Numbered from the stretch's first letter, positions 1 to 9,868 are shown. The stretch: DNA of 60,238 bases from an uncultured Thermoleophilia bacterium (GCA_903862845.1 CAIOZS010000056.1:1-60238); one strand, 5' to 3'. A program made the numbers and translations. The notes: generated by a model from the letters alone, not told the origin.

Positions 1-2
1 AG

Positions 3-308
3 CTCGTGGAATGCGCGAGCTTCGCGCGCGTCCTCGATCTGCCCATCGACCATCTCGGGAGCCACAGTCCGGCGGCGCTCGCCGAGATGAAATCTCGCGA
101 GCGCGGCGCGGCGCGCGAACTCGTCGAAGATCTCAACGACTCCTGGCGTCGCTGGGAGCGGTTTCGCGTGATGCCCGCGGCCGGCGCCGAGGTGGGGGGC
201 AACGCCGTGCCCCGGACGTGGCCGGCCCTCGCTCCCTGCCGCGAGCTGCCGGCCGGCGGCGCCTCGGCCGCCGCCCCATTCAGGCCATCAGGAGCGAAAG
301 GAGCGTGA
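3..308 (+). CDS. C-terminal fragment of an unidentified protein
   Basis: A reading frame is open from the window edge and stops at a TGA (306-308) that shares its A with the purC start (TGATG). That overlap is typical of translational coupling and argues the frame is coding, as do its GC-rich third positions. About 100 residues are visible, with an Arg/Glu-rich stretch ending in [12 protein letters not shown], then a low-complexity Pro/Gly/Ala tail. I do not recognise the family. The true start lies outside the window, so the length is unknown. Confidence 0.4.
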   Translation, partial: LVECASFARVLDLPIDHLGSHSPAALAEMKSRERGAARELVEDLNDSWRRWERFRVMPAAGAEVGGNAVPRTWPALAPCRELPAGGASAAAPFRPSGAKGA

Positions 309-1186
309 TGCCCGTGGCGACGCTGTACGAATCCAACGAGAGCGCCTGGAAGCTCATCAGCCGTGGCAAAGTGCGAGACGTCTACGAGTACTCCCCCAAC
401 GAGATGCTTATTGTCACCACCGACCGCCTCTCCGCCTTCGACGTGATCCTGCCCACGCCGATCCCCGACAAGGGCGTGGTGCTCACGCAGATCGCCAACT
501 TCTGGTTCGACAAGACAAGCGCCATCGTTCCCAACCACATCGTCGATCCCGAGCCGTTCAGCACCGACCCGGAACACAGGCACCTCGCGGGCCGCTCGAT
601 CGTCGTCCACAGAGCCGAGGCCCTGCCCGTGGAGGCCATCGTGCGCGGGTATCTCACGGGCTCGGGGCGCAAGGACTACGAGAGAAGCGGCAGCCTGTGC
701 GGCATCCCACTGCCGGAGGGGCTTGTCGAGGCTAGCCGCCTTCCCGAGCCGCTGTTCACGCCGTCGACCAAGGCGGCGCTCGGCGACCACGACGAGAACA
801 TTCCGTTCGCGAGGATGGTCGACCTGATCGGCGATGAGCTGGCCGCGAAGGTCCGCGACGTATCTTTGGAGCTCTACGCCTTCGGTGCCGCCTACGCGCT
901 GGAGCGTGGCATCATCATCGCCGACACCAAGTTCGAGCTCGGTATCCTCGACGGCGAGCTCATCCTCATCGACGAGGTGATGACGCCGGATTCGTCGCGC
1001 TTCTGGCCGGCCGACGGCTACGTGGCCGGCAGGAGCCAGCCGAGCTACGACAAGCAGTTCGTGCGGGACTACCTCGAGACGCTGGACTGGGACAAGAAGG
1101 CTCCCGGGCCCGAGCTTCCCCCGGAAGTGGCGGCGAAGACTGCCGAGAAGTACCTGGAGGCGTGGCGCCGCTTGACGCAAGGGTGA
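308..1186 (+). CDS. purC: Phosphoribosylaminoimidazole-succinocarboxamide synthase (SAICAR synthetase)
   Basis: PurC joins aspartate to CAIR with ATP in cytosolic purine synthesis. The 292-residue protein is the size of the longer PurC form. It opens with the family pattern [10 protein letters not shown], the ATP-binding start, then has TDRLSAFD, the substrate-site stretch [13 protein letters not shown], and the late motif [10 protein letters not shown] followed by [14 protein letters not shown]. The ATG at 308 is chosen because AAAGGAG lies at 297-303 and because it overlaps the upstream stop codon. The next gene starts inside its stop codon, so the two are probably co-transcribed. Confidence 0.97.
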   Translation: MPVATLYESNESAWKLISRGKVRDVYEYSPNEMLIVTTDRLSAFDVILPTPIPDKGVVLTQIANFWFDKTSAIVPNHIVDPEPFSTDPEHRHLAGRSIVVHRAEALPVEAIVRGYLTGSGRKDYERSGSLCGIPLPEGLVEASRLPEPLFTPSTKAALGDHDENIPFARMVDLIGDELAAKVRDVSLELYAFGAAYALERGIIIADTKFELGILDGELILIDEVMTPDSSRFWPADGYVAGRSQPSYDKQFVRDYLETLDWDKKAPGPELPPEVAAKTAEKYLEAWRRLTQG

Positions 1187-1866
1187 GCTCTGAGCCGATC
1201 TTCGCCGCGGCGCGGTACTGGGACCGGCGGTACGCCCTGGACGGGCGCCTGTGGGGCGACGGCCCCAGCGAGCTCGCGCGCCTGGCCGTCGCCCGCCTGC
1301 GCCCGTACGCCACGCCGGCGCTCACGATCCTCGAAGTCGGTTGCGCGTACGGTCGCGATGCGCGGTACCTCGCGGCCGAGCTGGGCTGCCGCGTGCTCGG
1401 CCTGGACCCGTCGCCGACCGCCATCGCCGCGGCGCGAAAGGCCCTCTCGGCCGACCTCGATGTGGAGTACGTGGCCGGTGACCTGGCGTCGCTGGCGAGC
1501 GACGCCGAGCACGCCGGCCCCTACGACATAGTGCACATCTGCAACATCTACCACCTCCTGAGCCCCGGTGCCCGCCGCGAGTTCGCGGCGGCTCTCGCCA
1601 CCCTGGTCCTTCCTGGCGGCCTCCTCTTTCTGAGCACGCTCTCGCCGCGGGACCCGCAGCACTTCGCGATGGGCGAGCCGGTGCTGGGTGAGGAACGCAG
1701 CTGGGTCGAGCACGTCTACCTGCACTTCTGCACAGGCGACGAGCTGATGGCCGATTTCTCAGCGTTCACGGTCCTCGACCTCGAGGAACGCTGCTACGAC
1801 GAGCACAACGCGAACGGCCAGGTGCACCACCACGCGAGCTGGTTTCTGGAGGGCCGGCGGCGTTGA
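1183..1866 (+). CDS. Class I SAM-dependent methyltransferase
   Basis: This is a small cytosolic methyltransferase of unknown substrate, about 227 residues. The glycine-rich SAM motif is [16 protein letters not shown], followed by the acidic end of strand 2 (VLGLDPSP) and the motif around [13 protein letters not shown] where motif II is expected. The fold reads like Methyltransf_25/11 proteins. The GTG at 1183 overlaps the purC stop as GTGA; an in-frame GTG at 1162 is also possible. A strong hairpin follows the gene, so it likely ends the purC transcription unit. Confidence 0.8.
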   Translation: MSSEPIFAAARYWDRRYALDGRLWGDGPSELARLAVARLRPYATPALTILEVGCAYGRDARYLAAELGCRVLGLDPSPTAIAAARKALSADLDVEYVAGDLASLASDAEHAGPYDIVHICNIYHLLSPGARREFAAALATLVLPGGLLFLSTLSPRDPQHFAMGEPVLGEERSWVEHVYLHFCTGDELMADFSAFTVLDLEERCYDEHNANGQVHHHASWFLEGRRR

Positions 1867-1934
1867 GGCCTGCGTGGCATCGGGCCCGCTGTCAGCTGGC
1901 GCTGAAAGGATCGACGACGCGCAGTCAAGCAAGT

Positions 1935-1973
1935 GATGGGGCCGTCCCGCGGAAGGTGCGGGACGGCCCCATC
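1935..1973. terminator. Strong hairpin between convergent genes
   Basis: A perfect 16-bp stem (1935-1950 and 1958-1973) closes a 7-nt loop. It lies between the methyltransferase on the plus strand and livF on the minus strand and could stop transcription from both sides. There is no long T run on either side. Confidence 0.65.
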
Positions 1974-2030
1974 GAGGGAAGGAGGTTCACTCGTCCGGTG
2001 GGGGCCGGAGCGGGGGGGATGCTCCGTGGG

Positions 2031-2762
2031 TCAGTTGGACGCGGACTCCTCCTGTACCCCCATGCCCAAATAGGCAGCCTTGGTCATGGGGTTCTCGAGC
2101 ACTTCCTTGCCCGTGCCCTCGAGCACGAGCTGCCCGGTCTCGAGGACGTAGGCGTAGTCGGAGATCAGCAGACAGTGGTGGACGTTCTGCTCGACCAGCA
2201 GGATCGTGAGGCCGAGGTCTCGTAGCTGCTGGACCACCTTGAAGATCTCCTGGATGACGATCGGCGCGAGGCCGAGGGACGGCTCGTCCATGAGAAGGAT
2301 GCGCGGGCTCGACATGAGCGCCCGCGCGACGGCGATCATCTGCTGCTCGCCGCCCGAAAGCGTGCGGGCCACCTGGCTCTCGCGCTCTTTGAGGCGCGGG
2401 AACAGCGTGAACACCTTGTCGAAGTTCTCGCTGCGCTCGCCCTTCGCCCTCTTGTGCGCCGATCCCACGAGCAGATTCTCGTAGACCGTCATGTCGGGGA
2501 AGAGCCGGCGCCCTTCGGGCACCTGCACGACGCCGGCGCGCACGATCGCGTGGGCGCTCATCTTCGTCAGGTCCATGCCCTCGAACGTAAGCGTGCCCGA
2601 GGTAGGCTTTGTCATCCCGGAGACGGTGTTGATCATGGTGGACTTGCCGGCGCCGTTGGCGCCGACGATGCCCACGATCTGGCCTTCACCGACATCGATC
2701 GAGACGTCGTCGACAGCACGGAACATCCCGTACTTGACGACCATGTTCTTGACGTTAAGCAA
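2031..2762 (-). CDS. livF: Branched-chain amino acid type ABC transporter, ATPase LivF
   Basis: One of the two ATPases driving a HAAT-family importer at the inner face of the membrane. About 243 residues carry Walker A GANGAGKST, the signature LSGGEQQMIAVARAL and Walker B ILLMDEPSLGLAP. The TTG at 2762 is chosen because AGGAGG sits 6 nt upstream and it gives the family-like start MLNVKNMVVKYG; a longer frame begins at 2780. It overlaps the livG stop by 8 nt and is the last gene of livKHMGF. The real ligand cannot be told from the sequence. Confidence 0.93.
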   Translation of the reverse strand: MLNVKNMVVKYGMFRAVDDVSIDVGEGQIVGIVGANGAGKSTMINTVSGMTKPTSGTLTFEGMDLTKMSAHAIVRAGVVQVPEGRRLFPDMTVYENLLVGSAHKRAKGERSENFDKVFTLFPRLKERESQVARTLSGGEQQMIAVARALMSSPRILLMDEPSLGLAPIVIQEIFKVVQQLRDLGLTILLVEQNVHHCLLISDYAYVLETGQLVLEGTGKEVLENPMTKAAYLGMGVQEESASN

Positions 2763-3483
2763 TGGAGGCCTCCTCACCAAGATAGGCCGCGTGAACGGCC
2801 GGGTTGTTGAGGACCTCCTCGGGGGTGCCTTCGGCGATCTGCGAGCCGAAGTCGATCACGATGCACCTGTGCGACAGGTTCATGACGAAGCGCATGACGT
2901 GCTCGACGATGATGCAGGTGATGCCCTCGGTGTTCAGCTGACGCACGAGCTTGAGCATCACGTCGACCTCGGTCGAGGTGAGCCCAGCGGCCACCTCGTC
3001 GAGGAGGAGCAGCTTGGGCTCGGTGGCCAACGCCTTGGCGATCTCCAGGCGTTTGAGCTGGAGCAGGGTGAGCTCCTTGGCCAGCGTGTCGGCCTTCGGA
3101 GTCAGGCCCACGCGCTCGAGCTCCTCGCGCGCCTTGGCCTCGGCCTGACGGCCCCCGCCCGTGTTGACGAAGGCGCCGATCATGACGTTCTCGGTCGCAG
3201 TGATGTCCGGGAACGGCTGCACTACCTGGAACGTGCGGGCCAGCCCCTTGCGGCAGACCTTGTTGGCCTTGAGCCCCTCGATGCGCTCGCCGTTGAAGGC
3301 GATAGTGCCCGACGAGGGCCTGAGGGCGCCGGACAGCATGCTGAAGGTCGTCGTCTTGCCTGAGCCGTTCGGCCCGATGAGGCCGATCATCTCGCCTTCG
3401 TTCACTTCGAAGGTGAGATCGTTGACCGCGACCAGACCGCCGAAGCGGCGGGTGAGCCCGCGGACTTCGAGCATGGCGGTCAC
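2755..3483 (-). CDS. livG: Branched-chain amino acid type ABC transporter, ATPase LivG
   Basis: The second ATPase of the importer, 242 residues. Walker A is GPNGSGKTT, the Q-loop region is ARTFQVVQPF, and the Walker B region reads LLLLDEVAAGL, with Val where Pro is usual in DEP. The signature segment ELTLLQLKRLEIAKAL keeps the LivG shape but has LTLLQ instead of the common LSYGQ. The GTG at 3483 overlaps the livM stop as GTGA. It has the usual longer LivG insert between Walker A and the signature. Confidence 0.93.
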   Translation of the reverse strand: MTAMLEVRGLTRRFGGLVAVNDLTFEVNEGEMIGLIGPNGSGKTTTFSMLSGALRPSSGTIAFNGERIEGLKANKVCRKGLARTFQVVQPFPDITATENVMIGAFVNTGGGRQAEAKAREELERVGLTPKADTLAKELTLLQLKRLEIAKALATEPKLLLLDEVAAGLTSTEVDVMLKLVRQLNTEGITCIIVEHVMRFVMNLSHRCIVIDFGSQIAEGTPEEVLNNPAVHAAYLGEEASIA

Positions 3484-4487
3484 GAGGCCTCACCACCCTG
3501 GCTGTCGACGAGCGGCGTGGCGCTGCGGTGCTGCCAGCGCTGACGCAGCCTGTCGGCAAGGCCCATGATGCCGAAGGGCATGAACATCATGGTCAAGACC
3601 ATCACCAGGCCGTAGAGCAGAAGCTGCGAGCCCGGGAAGGAGTTGCCGAGCTGGCCACGCGTGATCTCAGAGAGAGGCACGAGCAGCACGGCTCCGACTA
3701 CCGGGCCCCACGTGGTGCCGAGCCCGCCGACGATGGCGTAGATCAGGATCTGCACGGAGACGACCTCGCCGAACACGCTGCGCGGCCCGACGTACAGGAA
3801 GTACTGGGCGTAGAACACGCCGCCGACGGCGCAGAGCACGCCGCTCATCACGTTGGCCTTGATCTTGGCCTTCACGGTGTCGACGCCGAGCGCCTCGGCG
3901 GCATCTTCGTTCTCGCGGACTGCAATGAGCTGGTAGAAGAAGCGCTTGCGCTTGTACCACTGCGTGAGCAGCAGGATGAAGACGACCAGGACCACGCCCA
4001 TGTAGAAGTAGCCATTCTGGCCGGCGAACTGCATGTAGGCGAGACTGTTGCCGCGATACTCCATCTGCATGCCCCCGGCGCCGCCGAGCGCGGGGATGTT
4101 GCTGACCACATAGACGGCGGCTTCGGTGAGGGCGATCGTCACGAGGGCGAAATAGGCACCCTTCAAGGCGTAGCGGAACACGATCCAGCCGATGAACGCC
4201 GCCGCCGCCGCCGAGAGGATGATCGCGACGACCAACCCCACCCACGGGGTGAGATTGAACCGGTTCACGAGGTAGGCCACCGTGTAGGCGCCGATCCCCA
4301 TGTAGAGGCCGTTGCCCAGTGAGTGCTGCCCGGCGTAGCCACCGATGATGTTCCAGGCGCAGGCGAGAAACGCCCAGATGAGCACGAGGACGGCGATGTG
4401 CATGTAGAAGGTGCTGAGGACGAGTGGCAGCAGGCAGATCAGCGCGCCGATGACAACGATCCGGATGTAGGGCATCTTGAGGTTCAT
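3480..4487 (-). CDS. livM: Branched-chain amino acid type ABC transporter, permease LivM
   Basis: Integral membrane permease that pairs with LivH. About 335 residues contain eight or more hydrophobic segments and the family stretch GYAGQHSLGNGLYMGIGAYT, typical of the LivM loop before the third membrane helix. The EAA-like coupling loop includes NEDAAEALGVDT. The ATG at 4487 overlaps the livH stop as ATGA. The C-terminal tail after the last helix is short and charged. Confidence 0.94.
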   Translation of the reverse strand: MNLKMPYIRIVVIGALICLLPLVLSTFYMHIAVLVLIWAFLACAWNIIGGYAGQHSLGNGLYMGIGAYTVAYLVNRFNLTPWVGLVVAIILSAAAAAFIGWIVFRYALKGAYFALVTIALTEAAVYVVSNIPALGGAGGMQMEYRGNSLAYMQFAGQNGYFYMGVVLVVFILLLTQWYKRKRFFYQLIAVRENEDAAEALGVDTVKAKIKANVMSGVLCAVGGVFYAQYFLYVGPRSVFGEVVSVQILIYAIVGGLGTTWGPVVGAVLLVPLSEITRGQLGNSFPGSQLLLYGLVMVLTMMFMPFGIMGLADRLRQRWQHRSATPLVDSQGGEAS

Positions 4488-5368
4488 GTCTGCCTCTTCG
4501 AGAGGACGCCCTGCGGGCGGAACAGCAAGAAGATGATGAAGATCGAAAACGTGAACACGCGCGCCAGCGACCCGGGGAACACCGCGGCGCCGACGGTCTC
4601 GGCGAGGCCGATGACGAGCCCGCCGACGAAGCAGCCCAGGAGGTTGCCCATGCCGCCGAGCACGACCACGATGAACATGATGAGGCCCAGGAAGACGCCG
4701 ACGGTCGGCGACGTGTAGTAGAAGGGGATCATCAGCGAGCCGGCCAGGCCGAGGGTGGCGGAGCCGAGCCCGAAGGCCAGCAGATACGTGCGCGGCACGT
4801 CGATACCCATGAGCGTCGCGGCCGTGGGGTTCTGCGCGGAGGCGCGGATGGCGCGGCCCGAGTCGGTAGTCTTCAGGAAGTACCACACCCCGAGGGTGCA
4901 AAGCACTGAGCCGACGAGGGCGATCAGCTGTGTCCCGCTGATCACGACCGAGCCGAGATGGATGTTCCACGTCGAGTAGCGCGTGTTCACCGACTGCACG
5001 TTGGCGCTGAACAACATCAGCGCCAGGTTCTGCAAAATCAGCGAGACCCCCAGGGTGAGCATGATCTGGTTCATGACCGGGTCTTTGAGGATCGGACTGA
5101 TGGTGGCACGGAAGATCCCGATGCCGAAGAAGAACATGAAGGGCACCGTGATGATGATGGTGATGTAGGGGTCGATGTGGCCCCGGGCGACGAGAAAGTA
5201 GGCAAGGTAGAGCGCCACCATCAGGAACTCGCCTTGCGCGAAGTTGATGATCTTCATGACGCCCCAGATGAGCGTCAGTCCGATCGACATCAGGGCGAAC
5301 AGCCCGCCGAGCATGATGCCGCTGGCAACTGCCTGGCTGAGCACCGCGCCTGAGAAGTTGAGGTTCAT
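4484..5368 (-). CDS. livH: Branched-chain amino acid type ABC transporter, permease LivH
   Basis: Integral membrane permease of the same importer, 294 residues, the usual LivH size. Diagnostic stretches are SIGLTLIWGVMKIINFAQGEF near the N-terminus (the first 20 residues match the LivH start) and the coupling loop ASAQNPTAATLMGIDV. Seven to eight hydrophobic segments are visible. The ATG at 5368 has only a weak ribosome site. It lies 152 bp after livK, the only real gap in the livKHMGF run, as is common where the binding protein is made in excess. Confidence 0.94.
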   Translation of the reverse strand: MNLNFSGAVLSQAVASGIMLGGLFALMSIGLTLIWGVMKIINFAQGEFLMVALYLAYFLVARGHIDPYITIIITVPFMFFFGIGIFRATISPILKDPVMNQIMLTLGVSLILQNLALMLFSANVQSVNTRYSTWNIHLGSVVISGTQLIALVGSVLCTLGVWYFLKTTDSGRAIRASAQNPTAATLMGIDVPRTYLLAFGLGSATLGLAGSLMIPFYYTSPTVGVFLGLIMFIVVVLGGMGNLLGCFVGGLVIGLAETVGAAVFPGSLARVFTFSIFIIFLLFRPQGVLSKRQT

Positions 5369-5520
5369 CTAGCAGCTCCCAGTTCGAGCGAGACTACCGG
5401 CACGGGCGCCGGGTCGGAGTGGACCGCGGCCCCGGCCTGCGAGAGACGGTCGCCGGGGTCGCGGTCTCTGTGCGGGGCTGAGGCGTCAGCGCTGCCTCTA
5501 CCCCCGCCGATCCTCTGTCG

Positions 5521-6768
5521 TCAGGGCACGATCAGCTTGCCGGGCGCGGGCAGCGGGAAGAGCGTCTGGAACACGCCCTTCTGGATCTGGACCACGTAGA
5601 GCGGAGCGTCGGTGATCTCGCCGTCGGCAGTGAAGGTGATCTCCTTGGTCGGGATGACGACCCGGTCGACGCCGGCGACGAGCTTGACGTTGGCCATGGC
5701 ATCGCGGAGCTTGGCCTTGTCGGTCGTGGCGGCGTCCTCGAGGGCCTTGGCGAGCACGTAGACGCCCTGGTAGCCGTCCATGCCGTTGCCGGTCATGTTG
5801 TCGCCGTACAAGGCCTTGTAGGCCGTGTTGAGGTCGATGCTCGTTTGGTTCGCGTCAGTTGAGAACTCGATCTCGGTGAGCCAATTCTCGGCAGTGTCGC
5901 CAAGGGTCTTGATGAACTGCGGATCCACGGTACCGCCGGCAGCGTCGAAGAAGAGCTGCTTCATGCCGAGCGTCTTGGCCTCCTGGGCGATGAGGATGGA
6001 GTCGTTCAGATAGGTGGTGGTGAGGACGACGTCCGGGTTGGAGGCCTTGACCTTGCTGACCTGCGTCGTGAGGTCGGCGGATGAAGCCGCATAAGCGACG
6101 TTGGCGACGACCTTGATGCCCGCGTCCGCGGCGTACTTGAGCTGGCCGGCCGAGGTGGACTGGCCGAAGTCGGTGTCTTCGTGGAGCAGAGCCACTGTCT
6201 TGACCGCGGGGCCACCCATGCTTTCCATTGCCTTGCAGAAGTTAATCTGGTCCCTGGCGTACCACGACGCCAGGTCGCAGATGCGGAAGATGTACTTGTA
6301 GCCCTTCTGGGTGATGGCGTCGGCGACGGCCGTGGTGATCAGCATCGGCGTCTGAAAACGCTCCGCAGTCTGAGTCGCCGGCAGAGCCACGCTCGACTGA
6401 TAGGTGCCGAGGATGGCCGTGACGTTGTCCTGCTGGCAGAGACGCGTGATCTCGCTGATGCCGACGTCTGGCTTGCCTTGGCTGTCTGCCTCGACGAGCA
6501 CGAGCTTGGCGCCGCCCATGGACTTGATGCCTCCGGCGGCGTTGATCTCATCAACGGCCATCTTGACGCCGCTGATGCACTGGTCACCGAGCTTGGCGAG
6601 GTCGCCGCTGACCGGGTAGAGCGTGCCGATCTTGATTTCCTTGACCGAGCTGCTGCCCGAGCTGCCCGAGCTGCTGCTCGAGCTGCCGCACGCGGCCACC
6701 CCGGCCGCCACGGACATGGCGAGCATGGCGATGAGCGCCACTGCCCAGATTGACGTGCGATGCTTCAT
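5521..6768 (-). CDS. livK: Branched-chain amino acid type ABC transporter, substrate-binding lipoprotein LivK
   Basis: Exported solute-binding protein, 415 residues. The N-terminus has a charged start, a hydrophobic core and the lipobox VAAC, followed by a Ser/Gly linker, so it is expected to be lipid-anchored. The mature part begins EIKIGTLYPVSGDLAKLG, the Periplasmic_BP type 1 start. The ATG at 6768 is chosen for GGGGGAG upstream and for placing the signal peptide at the N-terminus; the frame is open much further upstream. It heads the livKHMGF operon. Confidence 0.93.
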   Translation of the reverse strand: MKHRTSIWAVALIAMLAMSVAAGVAACGSSSSSSGSSGSSSVKEIKIGTLYPVSGDLAKLGDQCISGVKMAVDEINAAGGIKSMGGAKLVLVEADSQGKPDVGISEITRLCQQDNVTAILGTYQSSVALPATQTAERFQTPMLITTAVADAITQKGYKYIFRICDLASWYARDQINFCKAMESMGGPAVKTVALLHEDTDFGQSTSAGQLKYAADAGIKVVANVAYAASSADLTTQVSKVKASNPDVVLTTTYLNDSILIAQEAKTLGMKQLFFDAAGGTVDPQFIKTLGDTAENWLTEIEFSTDANQTSIDLNTAYKALYGDNMTGNGMDGYQGVYVLAKALEDAATTDKAKLRDAMANVKLVAGVDRVVIPTKEITFTADGEITDAPLYVVQIQKGVFQTLFPLPAPGKLIVP

Positions 6769-7189
6769 GACTCCCCCTGTTGGTCGACACGGCGCCCTCT
6801 GCGCCGCTGCTGTGGCCACGACCCCGTGACGGAAATGCGCACGAGGAATGCGTGCGTGGGATGAAAGCCGGGGACCAGGCACATGGATGGCCTGCCAGAG
6901 GTCGTGTGGCCTGCGGCATCGGGAAAACCGACATCCGTGAGCTTGCTCGGTCTGCTTCGGCCTCTTGTCACTCGCGACCGTCACGGCCCCCGGCTGGTTC
7001 CCCCATAAGGGACAATAGGCCAGCCGCCACTCGGCCACATCGGAGTGTGGCGGCAGTATGGGTCGGGGCTAGCCGTGAATCTGACGTTGTCGGCGTCGGG
7101 GAATGCCGGTAGAACGAGCGCGGGTCAAGCAGTAGGCGGACTACAGATAAACCCCGAGCGGCAGGAACGCCGCCGCCGGCTCGGCGACC
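6769..7189. other. Intergenic region upstream of livK
   Basis: About 420 bp lie between the response regulator stop and livK. No gene or RNA is recognised. An imperfect hairpin at 7023-7054 (GCCGCCACTC against GAGTGTGGCGGC, with a 2-nt bulge) may end transcription of the regulator gene or act as an operator. The livK promoter should lie here, but no clear box pair was found. Confidence 0.4.
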
Positions 7190-7867
7190 TCAGTCCAGAT
7201 GGATGATGCCGCGACGCAGGGCGTACTTGACGAGCTCGGTCACATCATGGAGCTCGAGCTTACGCATGATGTTGGCGCGGTGCGTCTCGACGGTCTTCTT
7301 GCTCAAGAAGAGATGCACGGCGATCTCGTGGTTGCTGTGGCCCTCTGCCACGAGCGCGAGGATCTCCTGCTCTCGTGGCGTGAGCAGCTCCTTGGGGTCG
7401 CTGGCGACGTCGCCGCGCACGCGGCGCACGTAGTCCTCCACGAGCTTTGCGGCGATCGCCGGGTCGACGAACGACGCCCCCTCGTGCACCGCCTTGATCG
7501 CCTGCACGAGGTCGTCGCCGGTCACCCCCTTGAGCACGTAGCCCGACGCCCCCGCCTTAATCACTTGCTGCACGTACTCGTCGTTGTCGTGCATGCTCAT
7601 GACGAGCACGACGACCTCGGGATGCCGCTCCTTGATCCGCACCGTCGCCTCGAGCCCGCCGAGGTTGGGCATCACCATATCCATGAGCACGACGTCGGGC
7701 CTGACAGTGTCCACCTGAAGAACGGCGGCCTCACCGTCTTCTGCCTCGCCGACCACCTTGATCCCCGGCTCGCCGGCGAGAAGGGCGCGGACGCCCTCCC
7801 GCAGGATGCGGTGGTCGTCGACAAGGAGGACGCGGATGGGCGGTGAGGTGGCGCCGGCGTCAGGCAC
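7190..7867 (-). CDS. NarL/FixJ-family response regulator
   Basis: Cytosolic DNA-binding regulator, 225 residues. The receiver domain (about residues 10-130) has the acidic pair in LLVDDHR, the phospho-acceptor Asp in DVVLMDMVMP and the conserved Lys in GYVLKGVT. A LuxR-type helix-turn-helix follows (about 160-220): LTPREQEILALVAEGHSN and KTVETHRANIMRKL. The GTG start at 7867 overlaps the kinase gene by 8 nt, so the two form a two-component pair. Its target is not shown; livK lies next downstream. Confidence 0.93.
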   Translation of the reverse strand: MPDAGATSPPIRVLLVDDHRILREGVRALLAGEPGIKVVGEAEDGEAAVLQVDTVRPDVVLMDMVMPNLGGLEATVRIKERHPEVVVLVMSMHDNDEYVQQVIKAGASGYVLKGVTGDDLVQAIKAVHEGASFVDPAIAAKLVEDYVRRVRGDVASDPKELLTPREQEILALVAEGHSNHEIAVHLFLSKKTVETHRANIMRKLELHDVTELVKYALRRGIIHLD

Positions 7868-8876
7868 TTCTGGCCTCCGCGGGTAGGGGGATGAGCACCT
7901 GGATCTGCGTGCCTCGGTCGCGTACCGAGTATACCGTCACGCTGCCGTCGAGCGCTTCGACCCGCTCGCGGATGGACAGCAGGCCCACGCCGGAGTGCCC
8001 GTTGCTCGCGCGCGCCAGGGTCGCCGGGTCGAAGCCGATGCCGTTGTCGCTGACCGACAGGGAGACGTGATCGGGCGTCGTGTTGATGTGGAGTATCGCG
8101 CGCGTGGCGTGCGCGTGGCGCTGGACGTTGGACAGCGATTCCTGCACGATGCGGTACACGGCGGTCTCGAGCGTGGGCGGCAGACGTTCTTCGACGCTGT
8201 CGATGTCGGTGACGACCCGCAGGCCCGATGCCTGCAGGTGCGTGTCGACGTACCAGTGCACCGCCGGGGCGAGGCCGAAGTCGTCGAGCATCGATGGCCG
8301 CAGGTCGTAGACCAGCAGGCGAAGCTGCCCGAGGCAATGGTGCAAGATGTCGCGTGCCGCGGCGACCTGCTCGAACGATGCGGAGTCGGGATCTATCGTC
8401 TTCTCGGCGACGTCGAGGTTGAGCAGTGCCGCGGCCAGCGACTGGCTCGTGTCGTCGTGCAGCTCGCGACCGATGCGTCGGCGCTCGTCCTCGATGCTCT
8501 CGAAAACCTTGGCCGAGTAGGCGCGCGATTCCAGCGCCATGCGATCGAGCATCGCCGAGAACGACTCCACCACGGAGCGGAAGTCGGGATCGGGCATCTC
8601 CTCGGCGGGGATCGGCTGGTCCTTGGCGGGTCGGCTGATGCTCGCCATCGTGTGGCTGAACTCGAGCAGCGGGCGAAAGGCGTTGCGCAGCACCAGGTAG
8701 TTGGCGGCGGCCATCACGCTCACCATGATCAAGAAGTAGGCGCCGGCGATGAGGCCGGGGCTGACCTGCGGGAAGCGCCTCACAAGGAGCGTGTCCAGGA
8801 CCGCGCCAAACAGAATGACCGCAGCGTTGACGGTGACCACTTTCTGGAGCGTGGATCTGCCGCTGCGCTTGCGCAC
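7860..8876 (-). CDS. Membrane sensor histidine kinase, NarL/DegS type
   Basis: Sensor kinase of 338 residues. Two hydrophobic segments occur near residues 14-30 and 42-62 with almost no loop between them, so sensing is probably within the membrane or indirect. A HAMP-like linker follows, then the HisKA_3 phospho-acceptor motif ERRRIGRELHDDTSQSL and the ATPase part with NVQRHAHAT, DNGIGFD and GVGLLSIRERV. It pairs with the overlapping regulator at 7190-7867. The GTG start at 8876 is the only sensible one before the first membrane segment. Confidence 0.92.
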   Translation of the reverse strand: MRKRSGRSTLQKVVTVNAAVILFGAVLDTLLVRRFPQVSPGLIAGAYFLIMVSVMAAANYLVLRNAFRPLLEFSHTMASISRPAKDQPIPAEEMPDPDFRSVVESFSAMLDRMALESRAYSAKVFESIEDERRRIGRELHDDTSQSLAAALLNLDVAEKTIDPDSASFEQVAAARDILHHCLGQLRLLVYDLRPSMLDDFGLAPAVHWYVDTHLQASGLRVVTDIDSVEERLPPTLETAVYRIVQESLSNVQRHAHATRAILHINTTPDHVSLSVSDNGIGFDPATLARASNGHSGVGLLSIRERVEALDGSVTVYSVRDRGTQIQVLIPLPAEARSA

Positions 8877-8979
8877 CCGTCTGCCTTCCTGTGCGGGTCA
8901 GGGTCGCTGGTGTGTGGCGGCACACTACCTCATGGACCGGCGCCGCGCACGTTCGGGCGGCCGGCGCAGCCCCACCGGC

Positions 8980-9804
8980 TCAGAGGTACGTGGCGCGAAA
9001 GGCGACCGCGCTGGCCGCCTCGGCTGCGGCGACGAGCGCGCGCAGCCGCTCAAGCTCCTGCTCGTGCACGAGCAGCTCGACGCCGTCGACGCTGCCCACG
9101 GGGACGATGCCGCGCACGCTGCTGGTGAGCAGCATGCCGTCGTCGGGGCGCAGGTCGGCGACCCGTGCAAACGCCTCGACCACCGGGATGCCGTGCGCGC
9201 GCGCCAGCTCCTCGACCTTGGCGCGCAGCACGCCCGGCAGGATGGCGCCCTCAGCCGGCGGCGTCACGAGCCCGCCACCGCGGACGAGGAACATGTTGGA
9301 GGTGGCGCCCTCGGAGATCCGGCCCTCGTCGTCGACGAGGATGGCGTCGTCGGCGCCTGCGGCCGTCGCCGCGCGCTGGGCGAGGTATGACTGCATCACG
9401 GTCATCGCCTTGAGCTGCGCCCGCACGCGCACTCCCAGATAGCTGATCACGCGGAGGGGACGCGCCGGGAACTGCCGCCGGTCGGTCTGGATGAGCAGGC
9501 CGGGCTTGCCGTGCGGCGGCCCGGCCGTGACCAGCACGCGGCAGGCGCCGTCCGGCACGTCGTCGGCCGCGGACAGCCGGCAGATCTGCGCGGCCATCTC
9601 GACTCTGGAACAGGGGCGTTCGAGGCCGAGCTCCTCGAGGCCGAGGTCGAGGCGCGCGACGTGCTCCTCGAAGAACACGGGGAGGCCGCCGACCAGCTTG
9701 AGAGTCTCGTAGAGGCCGAGACCGTGGGTCAGGGCGCGGTCGGTGGCCGGCAGAGTGGCCTTCTCCGGCGCGATGAGCGCGCCGTTGAGCATGAGGACGG
9801 TCAT
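8980..9804 (-). CDS. pabC: Aminodeoxychorismate lyase-like class IV aminotransferase
   Basis: A fold-type IV PLP enzyme of 274 residues. The start MTVLMLNGALIAPEKA and the block RALTHGLGLYETLKLVGG match class IV enzymes. The likely PLP lysine is in RAQLKAMTVMQSYLAQ, and SEGATSNMFLVRGG plus LLTSSVRGIVPV form the phosphate and carboxylate pockets. Because pabB lies immediately upstream, the likely job is releasing pyruvate from 4-amino-4-deoxychorismate to give 4-aminobenzoate for folate. Branched-chain or D-amino acid aminotransferase activity cannot be excluded from sequence alone. Confidence 0.82.
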   Translation of the reverse strand: MTVLMLNGALIAPEKATLPATDRALTHGLGLYETLKLVGGLPVFFEEHVARLDLGLEELGLERPCSRVEMAAQICRLSAADDVPDGACRVLVTAGPPHGKPGLLIQTDRRQFPARPLRVISYLGVRVRAQLKAMTVMQSYLAQRAATAAGADDAILVDDEGRISEGATSNMFLVRGGGLVTPPAEGAILPGVLRAKVEELARAHGIPVVEAFARVADLRPDDGMLLTSSVRGIVPVGSVDGVELLVHEQELERLRALVAAAEAASAVAFRATYL

Positions 9805-9868
9805 GACCGAAGTGTATCTCGCCGGTCGCGCCGGCGCACGGCGGCCGCGCTCAGCGGCCGGCGGGCGC